64,000 nt of DNA from Varroa destructor. Its lineage: Eukaryota; Arthropoda; Arachnida; Mesostigmata; Varroidae. This document shows positions 48,048 through 60,583 of this stretch, one piece after another (the stretch's first letter is position 1; each line of letters begins with the position of its first letter). The position numbers and the translations under genes were made by a program. The notes under the pieces are model-generated. The model was not told the DNA's origin, searched no databases, and worked only from the letters and a program-made list of their open reading frames with translations. The stretch spans positions 39,909,449 through 39,973,448 of the forward strand of contig NW_019211455.1 of assembly GCF_002443255.2 (NCBI RefSeq), written 5' to 3'.

Positions 48048-48662
48048 CTATATGATCGCTGATGTTGTGGCTAGCCGTGGTAGGCTCACGGCATCGTCGT
48101 CTTTTTGGTGAACTGGTACTGCCGTATGTACTTGAGGAACGGAGGTGAGGCCCCGCGGAAGACTGCAGATACTCAGGCCCGGCCTTCCTTTAAGGCTGGA
48201 TGCGGTGGTTAAAGTTAGCGCAATAACTATGGCTATAGCACATAATCCAAGCTGGACGAATGCAATCGTGGTCGCCAACTTTAGCGGTCACAATCTAACC
48301 ACTCTCGACCGCGTTTGGCGGTGACGGTTCACTTCTCACTTACCGACACAAAAGTCGAAAGGGAACCAGCGTTGTTTCATTGCTCGGTACGTACAGGCTT
48401 GGAGAGATGAGATAGACGACAGCCACTGCAACATCATCCAGTAGCTAAAGCTCATATCAGCCCGATGTAGTTCTGGAGCGTTTAAGTGGCTTCGCTGCTG
48501 ATGATGCTGCTTGTAGAGTGTTAGGGACGTTAGAGCGACACAATTCTTCATATTATTCCCTGCCTGTTGAGGGGTCGAAGGGGCCACAGCCATGTGCGAC
48601 AATGGAGACAGACCAAGCTTTATGGGCCGTATATGTGGTATAACTAGCGAAGGCTGCGGCGA
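48048..48662 (-). pseudogene. membrane-protein-like frame with two in-frame TGA codons
   Basis: The frame is open from 48,662 for 108 codons (ATG at 48,593) and reaches TGA at 48,338-48,336, exactly where a donor CG|GTAAGTGAG begins at 48,343. The same frame resumes, meets TGA again near 48,290, and then encodes the membrane-helix-like TIAFVQLGLCAIAIVIALTL and a polar tail ending TAG at 48,048. Splicing from the donor to the nearest AG (48,280-48,279, 65-bp intron) gives the wrong phase for the helix. So this is a first exon followed by an unrelated frame, or a single-pass membrane protein gene broken by stops. No family is recognised. Confidence 0.25.
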
Positions 48663-51600
48663 TCATGCCCAGTTACCATAATACAATGTTGGTCCACAGG
48701 ATCCGTGTTGCCGTATGTAGTCGAACGAGAATGGCGCAGTGCTCAATCAAGGAAAGTTAGGAAAACATTAGTTCGGGCTGGGGAAGCGTAGTTTCCTTGG
48801 GAAATTGGCCGAACGCTAATTGTTTATGCTATGCATATTGAGTGGAATAGATAGCGTTTGGATCGAAGTGGATTTTTCTTGGTACACTCGGGACGTTGTC
48901 GAAGATTGGTGATAATTCGTGTTACCGACTGCGATATTATCTAATGGCTTGTACGCTAGATGAAGATCTGCTTGCTGACATGAACGATCTGACCGTAATC
49001 AGGGTGGCAGCAAATAGCTCATTGTTACCATAGGCTCATGCATTGTTCTAGTGAGTTTAAGGAAATCGGCTCCTGTTGCTGGTTGGTCAATTTATTATTG
49101 AAAACATATCAGCAAGCTTCTTCCCTTCGGTCTTTTAGGTGTACGACCATCAATTGTACAGTCAAGTTAAGATTATTGCTTAGGCCTGGGGTCAGAAAAC
49201 TATCTGGTCCACAAACATAATAATCCCATGATACATACTCATCTCATGAATAGATTTTCTGTCGCACTGTCACACACACTGTTTATCGTCTTATGCCGTC
49301 CTATCATTGACTCCTTTGTTATACGGACAGTATAGCTCTATAAAGCTATTGAACATCAAAGATGCACAAGAGTACCTCGTTGTTATAACGAACATCCAGT
49401 TTCCTCCTAAACTGTCAAGCCGGTAGCTTCTTACTAACGAATCCGCGCTGCGTTCCACCCTGACCTTAATGTTTTCGCTCCTGGTTAATGCAGGAACTAT
49501 ATTTGTTCGGGAAAACCCGCCGGATTTCTTAGCGCTATCGTGCTCATCACGATTTTCCATATGAGGGAATCAAGCATAGCCACCCGAACACGTTCATCGA
49601 GTGCGGTCGTTATTTGCCGCGTCGTTCGACTACACTTCGCATGCAGACTAACTAAATGGGAATCGCCAACTCTACAGGCTTTAGTAATGTGTAATTATGT
49701 TATATACTTGATCGTTCTGTGAGTCCCTGTTATACAGATACGCACGTCGAAATATTAGCGTTTTTGTGGCCTTTGTTTGACCAGTTGTGAGAACTGTGTT
49801 TTTCAAATTGAATTGGGTTTGAATTGTTGATACAAGTAAGTTTACTGTCGTAGCTTCAATTTCCCTGTTTAACGTTGTAGTACCACTGTATTGCTAGATA
49901 TCAATACTATGTTGTCTTATAGCTGACGGGGTTTGGGTGCATCCTTGGAAAGTGTACGCGATACCTTTATTCGGGATGATACCTTGAGATCGGTCTTGCA
50001 ATCGCCTAAGCATTGTTAATGTTAACCAAGAAGACCATAATGGATTAGCCACAATTTCAGTGAACATGGCCGAAAGAATGGAATTACGAGTTACTATTAC
50101 CACTGCCAGCAATTCGTGTTCGATACTGGTTCCGTAGCAAGGTCGTCGATGCTTCTAGAGTGAGGTAGTATTGCTCAAAGGGCACATGCAGCAGATAGAG
50201 AAATGATCTAATGTAGTTACTACTATGAGCTATCTAGGCCCTTGACTTGACACACGTGAACTGTGGAACAAAACGGCTGTGATGGTTGCTGTGGCCTAAC
50301 CTACTGGATCCTTCGTGAGCGTAGTTCAATCAATGCGCCTCTAAGTCTATTTATTTTCCTTTATTTCACTAGGTACGAAAACATTCTAACATCAACACAT
50401 TATATCACCTTTAAAGCAAAGCCTATCCTCTATAAATAGAGTGCACGTTTTCAAGTACACATGGTTTCTATTAGCGTGCATTGCGTTGATCTTGCAGCTT
50501 TACTACAGGTCTTTCTCCGTTGAGGCACCTTTCTTAGCGTTTGTCTATTTTGTAATCAACGTGAGAGATGAGCAGACTCGACAACTAGTCATAGCCCTGG
50601 GGCAGGAAGCGTCGCTAATGCCGGAGAGCCGTCAACCACCGAGAAAAGAAGCAAATCAGATAGAGAGTGCACGGGGCAGATCTATGTGAAATTATTATTA
50701 TATGTATTAGAAATCGAAAAGTGACAGAGGAAGAGAGAGAGTTCCTACGATATTTCCCGTGACGGTGAACACCACAAAGCAGGCACCAAGAGCGGCCGCC
50801 TAGAAGGACAGCGGGAATCGCTTGAGCGGAGTAAACGAAAAGAGATTTAAAGGGGAAATATACTAAGATATGCTGATTATGGCGTTGAGAAGAGATGAAG
50901 ATACGGGTGATTCTACCATGATGACGCTGTACTAATTCTTAAAGTTGCTGTATAGGAGTCTCGCTAGTGGTCCATAGCTGATATAGAACCGTTACCGTTG
51001 TGCTGAGAACAAGTAGGGTGTTAAGTTGGGACGATAGTTAACGGGAGGAACATGGTGTCGTTCAGCAAGAGATCAAGACATCTCTTAAAAGCGTGCCTAA
51101 GAGCCGCTGGATAGGCGGGAGTAACGGAAAACAGTTGCTGAAAAATAATTGACGTATCACAAACATTTAGCAGACATTAAAAAAACAACCTCGGCAAAGC
51201 TAATGATCCAAAAGGTTTTAGGAGCTTTACGAAAACAAGACGTTTGAAGGTATTAACTGAATCAAGAGTCATGCCGAGCTCAAGCAAACCTTTATCCATC
51301 AGTTAAATCCTGTGGGCTTCTTCTCGGATTGTTTTCATTAAGGCCTGTGTCGCACTGCCAAGTCTACAGATCACACTATGGAATCGTGGCTGTAATCACG
51401 ACTCGTGCACGATCGTTATAATAAATGATAAATAATAATTAACAAAATAATGAAATGAATAGCGTCGTAGGTATAACGGCGTAGCGATCTCGCTGCGGCT
51501 AAGCGATGATCGGTACGATCCAGACGCCTGATGCTACTACTGCTGTAGCCTCTGCTGGGTCTGCGTGAGTTTCTACAATATCAATTGTTGCTTTCAATCA

Positions 51601-52932
51601 GTAACAGCGTTTCTGATCTGTAAGGCAGAACCGATAACGCCGACCATCGGCGGTCGCACTCGGCTTGAAATAAACATTCCATTAAACCGAGGTCTGTGCG
51701 CGTTTCGTAGCACAATTAGTGACAGCAGTCGCCACCGCCAACTCGGAGAATTAAAGTTACAACGATGACCTTGTCTTTGTCAACTTATGTTAGCTTTATT
51801 CTCTGCGTGCGCCCCACAACATTGTGATAAATCAAAAACGATGATCTAAAAGTGAACTCGCAGAACCCGGACAGGAGTATACCGTTGTGGTAGTCAAGCA
51901 TTCGTCATTTAGTTTACGCTGCCGAGCCACGAGCAGGAAGCAGACAAAATATTTAGGCAGATACATCTCCTGAGTTTGTATGTGTTTTCATGTATCGTGT
52001 CTGTGAGTCCAGTCGAACACGGTTGGCCAGGTCAGGTTAAACTTACTTGCCTCGTAGGCCAGGATCGATTTAATCCAAGACGATTGCCCCTGCTCTGCTA
52101 ACAGATCCTCCGTTTTTCCATCAGAGATTACTTTCCAGCTCAACAAGAAAAGATCATGTCCCAGCGTATCTTCATGTTCAGAAGTAAACTCGTCTTCTCT
52201 TGTTGCGCGTCCATCTGTCTGAAAGAACGTTTGCAGGGACCCATTTCAGAGCAAAATGACGATGGAGACGAGCGTGAAGGGTTCATTCTATAGTCGAATT
52301 GGGTATACGCCCGTTTGGATTCACTTGATTAGTGATACGTCTCACGGAACAAAGTACCTTGTCAATGGTTTGGACTATGTGCAGTTCCAGCGGCACCGTG
52401 GATTGTTGTCATCATCGTCGTCGTTTGTTAATTGTTGTAAGGCTTAGCGTCCCTTGTAGATTGTTACGACAGATGTTATTATTATTTGTTTATTATTACA
52501 TTCTTTGTTACATTCTTAAAAAATTATACGTACTGGTATTTGTTATTTTGCATGTCCCCTTCGCCCCACCTAGTTTTGCCCTGATTATCATATTGCGCTT
52601 GGTTACCGACAGCAGCTCTAGGAACAATAGTGGCAGCAACGACGGAGTTCCGCAAATCCGAGTCCATCTATTCGATACTTTTGTTGTGTGTTAACGTGAC
52701 TTACCCACGGACTGCGGTATCCGCGGATCTCAGTGTCGACAATATGAGCACGCGAGTATTAAACGATGTAGTCGGCTGCCATTGTTGCTGACAGCAATAT
52801 CAGGGGTGTCAGTAATAAACATCTTGCATCAACAAACGTTTTTGTCAAATTCCGCTAGAGGATGTACAGAAAGAGAAGGCGCAATACTATAACTAGGCGT
52901 ATATGGTAGAGAGCGTTAAAGACTGTCGACAA
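48663..52932. other. gene-free stretch
   Basis: About 4 kb without a supported gene. Short frames lie on both strands at 49,291-49,722, 49,894-50,112, 50,441-50,689, 51,565-51,768 and 52,256-52,694. A 7-bp hairpin AAGAGAT/ATCTCTT lies near 51,068-51,088. Confidence 0.45.
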
Positions 52933-52991
52933 CGAGCCACAGTACCGTAGAACACGCGAAGTTGCCGTGTGTTCTACTACACTGTGGCTCG
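52933..52991. ncRNA. microRNA-like precursor hairpin
   Basis: The 59-nt element folds into 11 perfect pairs (CGAGCCACAGT with its complement at 52,981-52,991), a symmetric 3x3 internal loop, then 12 pairs including one G-U (52,947-52,957/52,967-52,977 region), and a 7-9 base loop. The arms have no extra bulges, and pairing stops at both ends of the element, the usual shape of an animal pre-microRNA. Such a stem is far beyond chance in 64 kb. No known microRNA seed was recognised on either strand, and the strand cannot be decided. It could also be a small fold-back element. Confidence 0.4.
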
Positions 52992-53756
52992 CGTCCTAAT
53001 GGATGGGCGCCATTGCGTTCAATCGCTACTCGAACTATACACGATTGAAGAAAACATAGTGATCTTCACAATGACACCCTATATCTGCCTCGGTGGTCCA
53101 TCGATCCTGGCTAGTAGCAGCCGTAATGGTCTTCTATTTTTGCGCGGCATTTTCTATTTGGCTAGTAGCTGTAGACCTCTGTTTCGAGTTTTTACGTTCG
53201 GTATCGCCGTCAGACATTCCATCAGATGGCTGATTTTCAGCACGAAGCGAAGTATGTCTATGAACTGGGTATGAACTCTGACCACAATGTGTCCCTAAGA
53301 TTAGCAGGCATATTAACTATCACGGGGAACTACTACAAGAACGTCGTTGACGGAATTATCTTGTTTTGTCAGTAAGGTCCTAAATCAAAATGGGTGCTGT
53401 AGAGGAGCTGCTGTAACTCGGTCAGCATTTAAATCCTCATTGCCATCAGCTAAATTCAAGAACTGTGCTGGATATTAAGTTCGTTGGGTAGACTGATAGG
53501 CATACTGTAACGCAGTTACTGCATTGTAGTACTGATGGACAGCCCCGGAAACCATTCCGCGTCGACATATGGTGGGCTGTCGAAATACAAGGTTTTGCCG
53601 AAGTACTTCTCGCTTAGGTTGTTTTCACATGGACAATGTTGGTTATTTGGTTCTAACTATTTGGCCGCTGCAGATGTCCGTAAGCACTCTTCTGTAATGT
53701 AATGCAAAATTATATACAATAAGATTTATGATTGTGTTAATGTTCTTATTCCATAG
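52992..53756. other. stretch beside the hairpin, no gene
   Basis: A plus frame (52,969-53,274) starts inside the hairpin and is probably chance. Two copies of TGGCTAGTAGC lie about 53 bp apart near 53,107 and 53,160. Confidence 0.35.
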
Positions 53757-53792
53757 CATAGTCAATATTTGGCGCCACGGTTAACAGGTCTT

Positions 53793-54233
53793 ATGCGGTT
53801 ACCGTGTCCTCCGATCTTCCCGACCAACAAATGCACTAATAGAAGTGACATCGTCCTTAATTTTGGCGTAGACAAATTAGTAAGGTGTGCACGATCCTTG
53901 AGATCATCAGTGGACCGTCTGGACTTTCTGGATACGCTTGACTGGCCCTGTTCGCAATGTCAGCTATTACTGCGACAGTTTTTCTTTGCATCAACTGACA
54001 GATTTAGTAGACTTGTAAGCAACGCTGATTCAATACGAATGCTATCAATGGGGACAAGCCATTTTGGGTTAATAGAGCGCGCAGCCGAGGCAATGGAGCG
54101 GAATAGAACAACGAAACGTATAATGCTAGTACAAACATTCAAAGATCCACTTTTGACTACAGGCGATCTTCCTGACTCTGTGATCAATCGAGTTCTGCCA
54201 ACGATTGTTTGGGTTCTCCACGCGAAACCCTGA
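53793..54233 (+). CDS. ATG-to-stop frame, 146 residues, unknown protein
   Basis: From ATG 53,793 the frame is open for 146 codons to TGA at 54,233; the stop-bounded frame begins at 53,757. The N-terminal third contains a proline-rich PCPPIF patch and several cysteines; the central part is Leu/Arg/Asp-rich; the last 60 residues, with an ERAAEAMERNR stretch, look helical. There is no signal peptide or membrane helix. The minus strand is also partly open (54,187-53,960). No motif or splice site of quality was found, and the ATG context (CTTATGC) is only moderate. Confidence 0.27.
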   Translation: MRLPCPPIFPTNKCTNRSDIVLNFGVDKLVRCARSLRSSVDRLDFLDTLDWPCSQCQLLLRQFFFASTDRFSRLVSNADSIRMLSMGTSHFGLIERAAEAMERNRTTKRIMLVQTFKDPLLTTGDLPDSVINRVLPTIVWVLHAKP

Positions 54234-56748
54234 ACCCTGTGCGTCTGTGTCTGATTCTCCTTTAGTTAATGGTGAACAGTTTTAAAATAGTTATGTGTAA
54301 ATACAGATTGAGCAGGAATATCTGCCGCTTTATTGTTGGCAGTTAGGCCGTCTCTCTCGTGGTACTCGCTCAGTGTGTAGAGACCCGTTCTCCATCGATG
54401 TTCACCGTATTGATATGGATCAATTAGGGTGGTCAAAAGACATTTACCCTTTATAACTGTCCTGAAGCTTTCACTCTTCAATATATGAATATATATCTTT
54501 TTAATAGTTCAGTTTTTGTTTCACTTAGGCCAAACTAACAAGTGACCCTTCCTCAAATAGGCTTGATTATAGTTTCGTCCGTTTCCATCGTTTTCGCTAG
54601 ATTTCACTTTTCTGTGAGCTATCCGTTTCGTTCTCATTCGCTCGAACGGTTTCTCGAAATGCAACGCTTCATATGGGCCTATCGCTAATTTATGCGAGCG
54701 CAGCATTACCAGGATGCAACAGGATCGACCTATCATGCATACATAGGAGAAGTGATCTATCGACCTAATGGCACTATCTCTATGTACAAATTAAATCTAT
54801 AACTTAACGATAGGTCAGTTATGAAGCGTCAAATTTTGACGATTCGAGGGAATGGTAATAAAACGGATGGCTCACAGAAAAATAAAATCCAATGAAAGCC
54901 ATAGAAATCGTAAGCAGAACGAAATCATGATCAAACCTATCTTTATAATTTGAATAATAAAGGAAAAGCCAAATAAATAGGGCAATGTCAATTAATTAAA
55001 GAGAACACATGATTTGTCTGATTCATAGCAAAATATAACTAGCGGGACAAACTTAGCTCTAATTATTCCAGCGTATTGCTGGACTGCAATATTTTTATAA
55101 TCTAATAAGAGATTGTCTTCCAATTTTCCAGTCCATAATTTTGTTGGATATCTAGGACCGTAAAAGACGATTGACCTGACCACAATTGGTTACGTAGCAA
55201 TAAAACTTAGTTGACAAAACCAGGCGTTCTGAGTTTCAACTTCGAGAGGCTATAGCGTAACCTCTTGGACGAACGAGTTACTCGTATGCCCCAACTACAT
55301 TCCCGCTTCGTACCGGCACCATCAAAAATGTATCTGCTTCGGCGTGCGTATCATATAATTATCAGGTGAAAGAAACTTCATTGAAGTTTACTACGCTGAT
55401 TTGACTTGGCCGTAAAGTGAACGTCGCATGTGTAAGCGACACGACTTACTACAGTGTTTAGTATACTGCGGTAAATCCGTGGTTCTAACGAGGTGCTAAC
55501 TTCTGACCCGGAGCTAAAGTTCTTTGACTTTACACTGCCACCTGTCCGCGCACTTCTATTAGATCCTTAGCATTTCATGGCTGATGGAAATTTTAAATTT
55601 AGCCCGAGCATTATTTTGTTATGATTCGGTGCCGCTACTGTCAACGTCAACAAAGGCTTGTTAAGTTGAACTTGGACTCAATTCAATAAGTTATAACAAT
55701 AATAAATACCGTCGCCCCCGCAGGCTGTAGAGTTATTTCCCGTAAGCTGGTAGACGCCAAAGCTGACCTACGATCGTCAAGCCCAAGCAGATCAACGTTG
55801 ACGAACGGGCTACACAGGTACATAGAAATTAGTGGCATTTTCAGATCTTCGACGAGATACATGTTGAAGGTACCCGAAAGCTACTCAGTAATGGCGAGGA
55901 TCTACCGAGATGCTTAGTTCGGAGGTTCGGAAATTCGACGCATTCCGGGGGAAAGAGGTATTATGGAATATCTTCCAAAGCAACAGAAGTCGGGTTTTGG
56001 TAATCTGTAAAGATCTCTGCTGCGTCAACCACCATGACTCCATGAACGTTATGCTTGTCAGGTGTCGGTGGAAATTGCCAGCATCGACGGCTTTGTCATC
56101 TGTAAAAGTTACGCAAGGGACTCCTCATTAAATAGCGTCAGCTGAAGAAAGACTGGTGTTGCTTCCATGATAAACTAATTAAGTAGAAAGAGTAGACTAA
56201 AAAGCACGGACCACGTAAGGGCGCCTAGTGGAAGAGAATCATTCAGGCGTTACTATTAACTGATTATCTATTTTTGAAATAACATATATAATAGTAGTAT
56301 TTTTATTTACAAGTATATGACATAGAATGTTAACATTATCTATATTATAGCAGCAAGACCGATTGGCTATCGCGGCGGCGCGAACTTCGTCGGCACTACA
56401 GACGAGTTCTAACTGCCTTCTGATAGTTGTGCCGTATACGACAAGGACTCCATACTGAGAGAAAGATTTGTGCCAAGGGAGTTGGCTACATTTTGTTGGG
56501 CATCTTGACCCTGGATGATGAACGTCGTTTCAATTGGACCGAAGACCCACTTTACTGAGAACTCATAACTGGCCAAGAAGACCATGTGGCAATGGGCGCT
56601 TATCTTCACTCTATGGTATACACTTACGAATGAAGAGCCTTTTTAAGTAAAATTAAAAACGATTTTATGAAAACAAACTGTACTTCATTGTTCTCTTCCC
56701 TCAGTTTCTTGAAGCCCGCAAACTGACCGAAGTGTACACCAAAGCACT
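54234..56748. other. gene-free stretch
   Basis: Short unsupported frames on both strands and AT-rich unique sequence. Confidence 0.45.
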
Positions 56749-56788
56749 TACCGAGGACACGGAGCCCCGACCTACCGAGGACACGGAG
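56749..56788. repeat. 24-bp tandem duplication
   Basis: TACCGAGGACACGGAG occurs at 56,749-56,764 and 56,773-56,788, a period of 24 bp with 16 bp identical. On the minus strand each copy reads CTCCGTGTCCTCGGTA and so carries a possible splice donor. Confidence 0.85.
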
Positions 56789-56839
56789 TATGGGCGACCA
56801 TATCGCCCAACGCGCAGTCGCAATCACAAATTTCTGCAT
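56752..56839 (-). CDS. possible first exon with duplicated donor site
   Basis: ATG at 56,839 opens 29 codons and one base, ending at CTCG|GTAAGTG (donor at 56,751). The last part includes the 24-bp duplication, so a second, weaker donor CTCG|GTAGGT lies 24 bases (8 codons) earlier in the same phase. The short product begins MQKF, followed by mildly hydrophobic residues with two tryptophans. Read without splicing, the frame goes on to 56,624. No downstream exon was matched and no family is recognised. Confidence 0.18.
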
Positions 56840-58514
56840 AAAATTTTCAAGAATGACGACAAGTAATATCTTTATGTTAATATAGGATGGAGAGAAGAAT
56901 GGATTTCTCTGTGCGATAGGTTTAAAACTAGAGTTAGGTCAGAACCCTGCATGAAAAATTTTTTGGATTGTACGAATCTTGTATACTAGAAAATGGTCGA
57001 GAAAAACAGGACTGCGTATAAATGACCCGACTGTATTGAGTGGACGGGTCTGTTTAACAGCAAGTATTCAAAAGATAAGGACGACTCGTCTTTTTTCACT
57101 ACAATGGCAGACCACAGATGTCACTGGAAGTAATACGTTTGACTATGAAGAGATCTTCAAAACTTGTTAGACGAGGTCTTTAATACTCGGCTTGGCAATA
57201 TTTAGCTCGATAAAATAAATAAGTTGGTTCACTCGTTGAAGAGCGTTGTAAGGAGTGACAATAGGAGGTAAGGAGTAGAATTTCGAATGAAGCGCTGTGC
57301 TTTTCTTTTTTTTATCAGCTAAAGAAGTCAACATTGTTTTCTGATCAATCTGATGCAAACTAGGATTACTTCCACTATAGTATTGGACCGATTGTCATGT
57401 ACCTAATCAACCCAATCTATCTGCATAGGTAAGCGCGTGTTAGTATCCATCTGTTGAATATCCGACAAAAATACACAAAGGTGTTTTTCCCTGTATAACA
57501 ATAACATGGACATACTATTCGTTTATAGGCTTAACCCCACACGGCTAGTAGCGGGGCTTTCTGATCGGTCTCGCTTTAAGCAGCAACCTGAACGTGAGGC
57601 AGAACATATAAACAATTCTATATAGTTGCATTTAGTGGAATACAAACAGGGTTCCGCGTTGAGAGGGGTCTATGTTGATGCATATGAGTTGATGTACATG
57701 GGGGACCAGCCGCAGAACAAGAAACGCGATTGTCAATATCGGTCGTCACCACTGCAGATCGCTGAATCGGATGGCTTTTCTAAATTGTGTAGAAGTGTCT
57801 AAGTTTATTAAGATTTGATTTAACAAAATAATGTACCATTAAGAAATGTCTCACAAATCTGTACTCATTAAAACAAATCAGTGTCTTTTTGTTAAAAAAG
57901 ATATCCATACGTAATAGCAATATATCAATTTGGATATAAGCGACAAGTCATATGACTGCGAATATATGAATTGGCCTTCCACTGAAAAAAAGGACATTGA
58001 AAATCAAATTACTGACGTGGAAGGCACCCTTAACTACATTTATACTATACTTGTTCTGAGCGAATATATATGACTGACCTTAAGAGAAACCTTTGTGAAA
58101 GTTTTCAGCTCGTTTCCGAATGAAATCCCATATATATATATGGTCCAGCCTCCACCTGCACATATGTACGTAAACAAACAGTGGTAATATGGCATTTCTT
58201 GAGAGCGCATACACAGCAACACACTATAGACACGAACCATCGTGAATTGAGGCTTTGCCTACAGGCTTCTGAGTTTTGTTACAATGAGCTAGTCAGCCAG
58301 CGACTTCCAAGATCCTCTCTACATTCATCATTATTATAATTACATAGATAATATGCCAGCATCCCTGCAGTACCATCAAGCCGCAGTCTCTTTCACACTA
58401 ATTTGTGTGGCTGTAATTGCTATCGACTGTCAGCCCAGAACCCAGCATAGGCCAAGGCCCGGCCTAAGCCTGAATCCTTCTCACTAATTCCACCAAACAC
58501 TCCCTTAGCCTGGT

Positions 58515-58518
<4 letters not shown>

Positions 58519-58560
<42 letters not shown>
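58519..58560. repeat. (TA)21 microsatellite
   Basis: A perfect 42-bp TA tract. Confidence 0.97.
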
Positions 58561-58561
<1 letters not shown>

Positions 58562-60568
58562 CAACCCACACGATAAGACGTCGTGTCGACCCCATGCATC
58601 AGAGATTATAATAGCAAACGAGTTGGTCAGGCGCGTTAAGGGAGTTCAATTGAGGCAATGGTCCATATATGCGGTAACTATATGGATGTCTGCGAAATGC
58701 CGTGAGACCGATTCGATGAGTAATCGGGTGGCCCGCAAAGGCGTCCTAGTAGATTACGTTAATTTCCACTGATTTTTACCGATGAAAGACTGCTTGGATT
58801 ATTATTGTAGCATTCCCCTTTAGTGCCTTTGTGCAAAAGAAATTGAGCATGATGCATGCTTATTATATCTATTCTATTGGAGGTAAGGCTGCCATTGTGG
58901 GGTGGACGGCTACATGAAAGCCGTATAGAGAGATTCGTTTGAGAATTTTATTTTTGAGTTTTACGCTTGGCTTGGTTAAATCGCTGACTCTCAACACCAA
59001 ACGAAGTGTGTTTATTCCTGCATTTGAACTTAGACTACTATATCACCCTAAAAAGACTATCAGACAAACACCTGCTAAGCTATCACGGAAAAATTCGAGC
59101 GCTTACTGTGAACGCTAATGAGAAAGTTCCCGGAACGGATCTCACCTGAAGCTGAGAACACATTTTTTTAATGACAGAGAGCCACTATATATGGAGTCTG
59201 GACTTTTTTCGGTGTGATCTGCAACTATCAGTAAGTCAGCCGTGAAATAGAGATTTGGTTCATTTTTATCAGGGGAGCCACACCTGGCATAGCTTGAGGG
59301 CGTCTGTATTCGTATAAAGAGAGTATCGCAATAAGCTTCAGAGAGTGAGTAAACAAAAATGATGCTATTGAACGTTCAATCAAAACGAACTGGATCTAAC
59401 AGAAAATGCGCTATATCTGCGGCTCTGATCTCTGAAGAGGGTGTATCATTAACCATCAATTGTTTCCGGTACCACTCCGGCAAATCGAATAGGCGATCCG
59501 TTTTCTGATACCGCAGCTTTTCGGGAAATTCTCAACTGAGGAACGGTAGAGAAGAGTTGACCTTCAATGAGATCATAATCCAAAATTTACCTAAAGAAAA
59601 TTAATCTTCCTTGTTTTCTTTACTCTACGGCTCTAAGATGTATCTACGACGTAATTTAGGTACGCTTTGAAGGTCAAAGTGGTTCGTTTAAATCGCTCTA
59701 GGTTTTGTAAGTACAGACAAACATAATACTTCGTAAAATGGACCACGACGGCTTTATTATATTGCCGCTAAATATTTAAACTGGCCAGTGTATCCGTCTC
59801 ATATGTCGGTAGTTCGAAAAGACTGATGGCTCCGCACGCATCGTTACCAAAAAGGACGGATTTGTATGAAGTCAACGAGTTAATCAATCCATGAGGCGTC
59901 GGGTTCTCACATTGTCATGAATTGGAAACTTTTGTCAATACCTGGATGGAATCAACTCGAATGTAGGCCGTCGCAACACTGACAATTCATCTTCCTAAAT
60001 ATCGAGCCTGGTTAGCAGTCGATTGGAGGCCGGAGTTTCGAACGAAACACGGGTTCAACTGCTCGCAGTCTGCCGCGTACTGTAGTTCAATCTATGAGAT
60101 TTCCCTCCATAGAACAAGCGAGTCTATGGACGACACAAAGCTTTATGCAGACAAGTAGTGAATGGCCTTCGTTCTGGAAGCCTCTGACTGCTGTCTACCC
60201 CGTAATAGCCCATTAGAAAGATCTATGTTTAGTAAGTGTCCGGTATATGGAGCTACAATTCAGTTCTTTTACCAGAGCATAACGATTTCCGTTGGATCTG
60301 TTGCAAACAATCTTGTAGTAAATGGAGGACACTTTTACACATCAACAACGCTTCCTACAAGACCGTAGTGCTATTGACAGTTATAATTACTATTAAGAAG
60401 TTGCATATCGTAACTATCAACTTGGTCACCATAAGATGAATGACGTTCGAATCTGTTACATTCCATTTATCAAAGACAAGTTGGCATGGCGACTTAATAC
60501 CCATATACGAAATCCACAGTACCGGTGCAGTGAAACCGTCACTCAATGACATCAGAACAGTAGTTCTT

Positions 60569-60583
60569 AAAAAAAAAAAAAAA
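60569..60583 (+). repeat. A15 homopolymer
   Basis: A 15-base A run; no retroelement 3' end is recognised before it. Confidence 0.9.

Noticed and set aside
52697..52770. Minus-strand 18-codon exon ending at TGG|GTAAGT
   Set aside because: Too short to judge, and the next good acceptor gives a stop after four codons.
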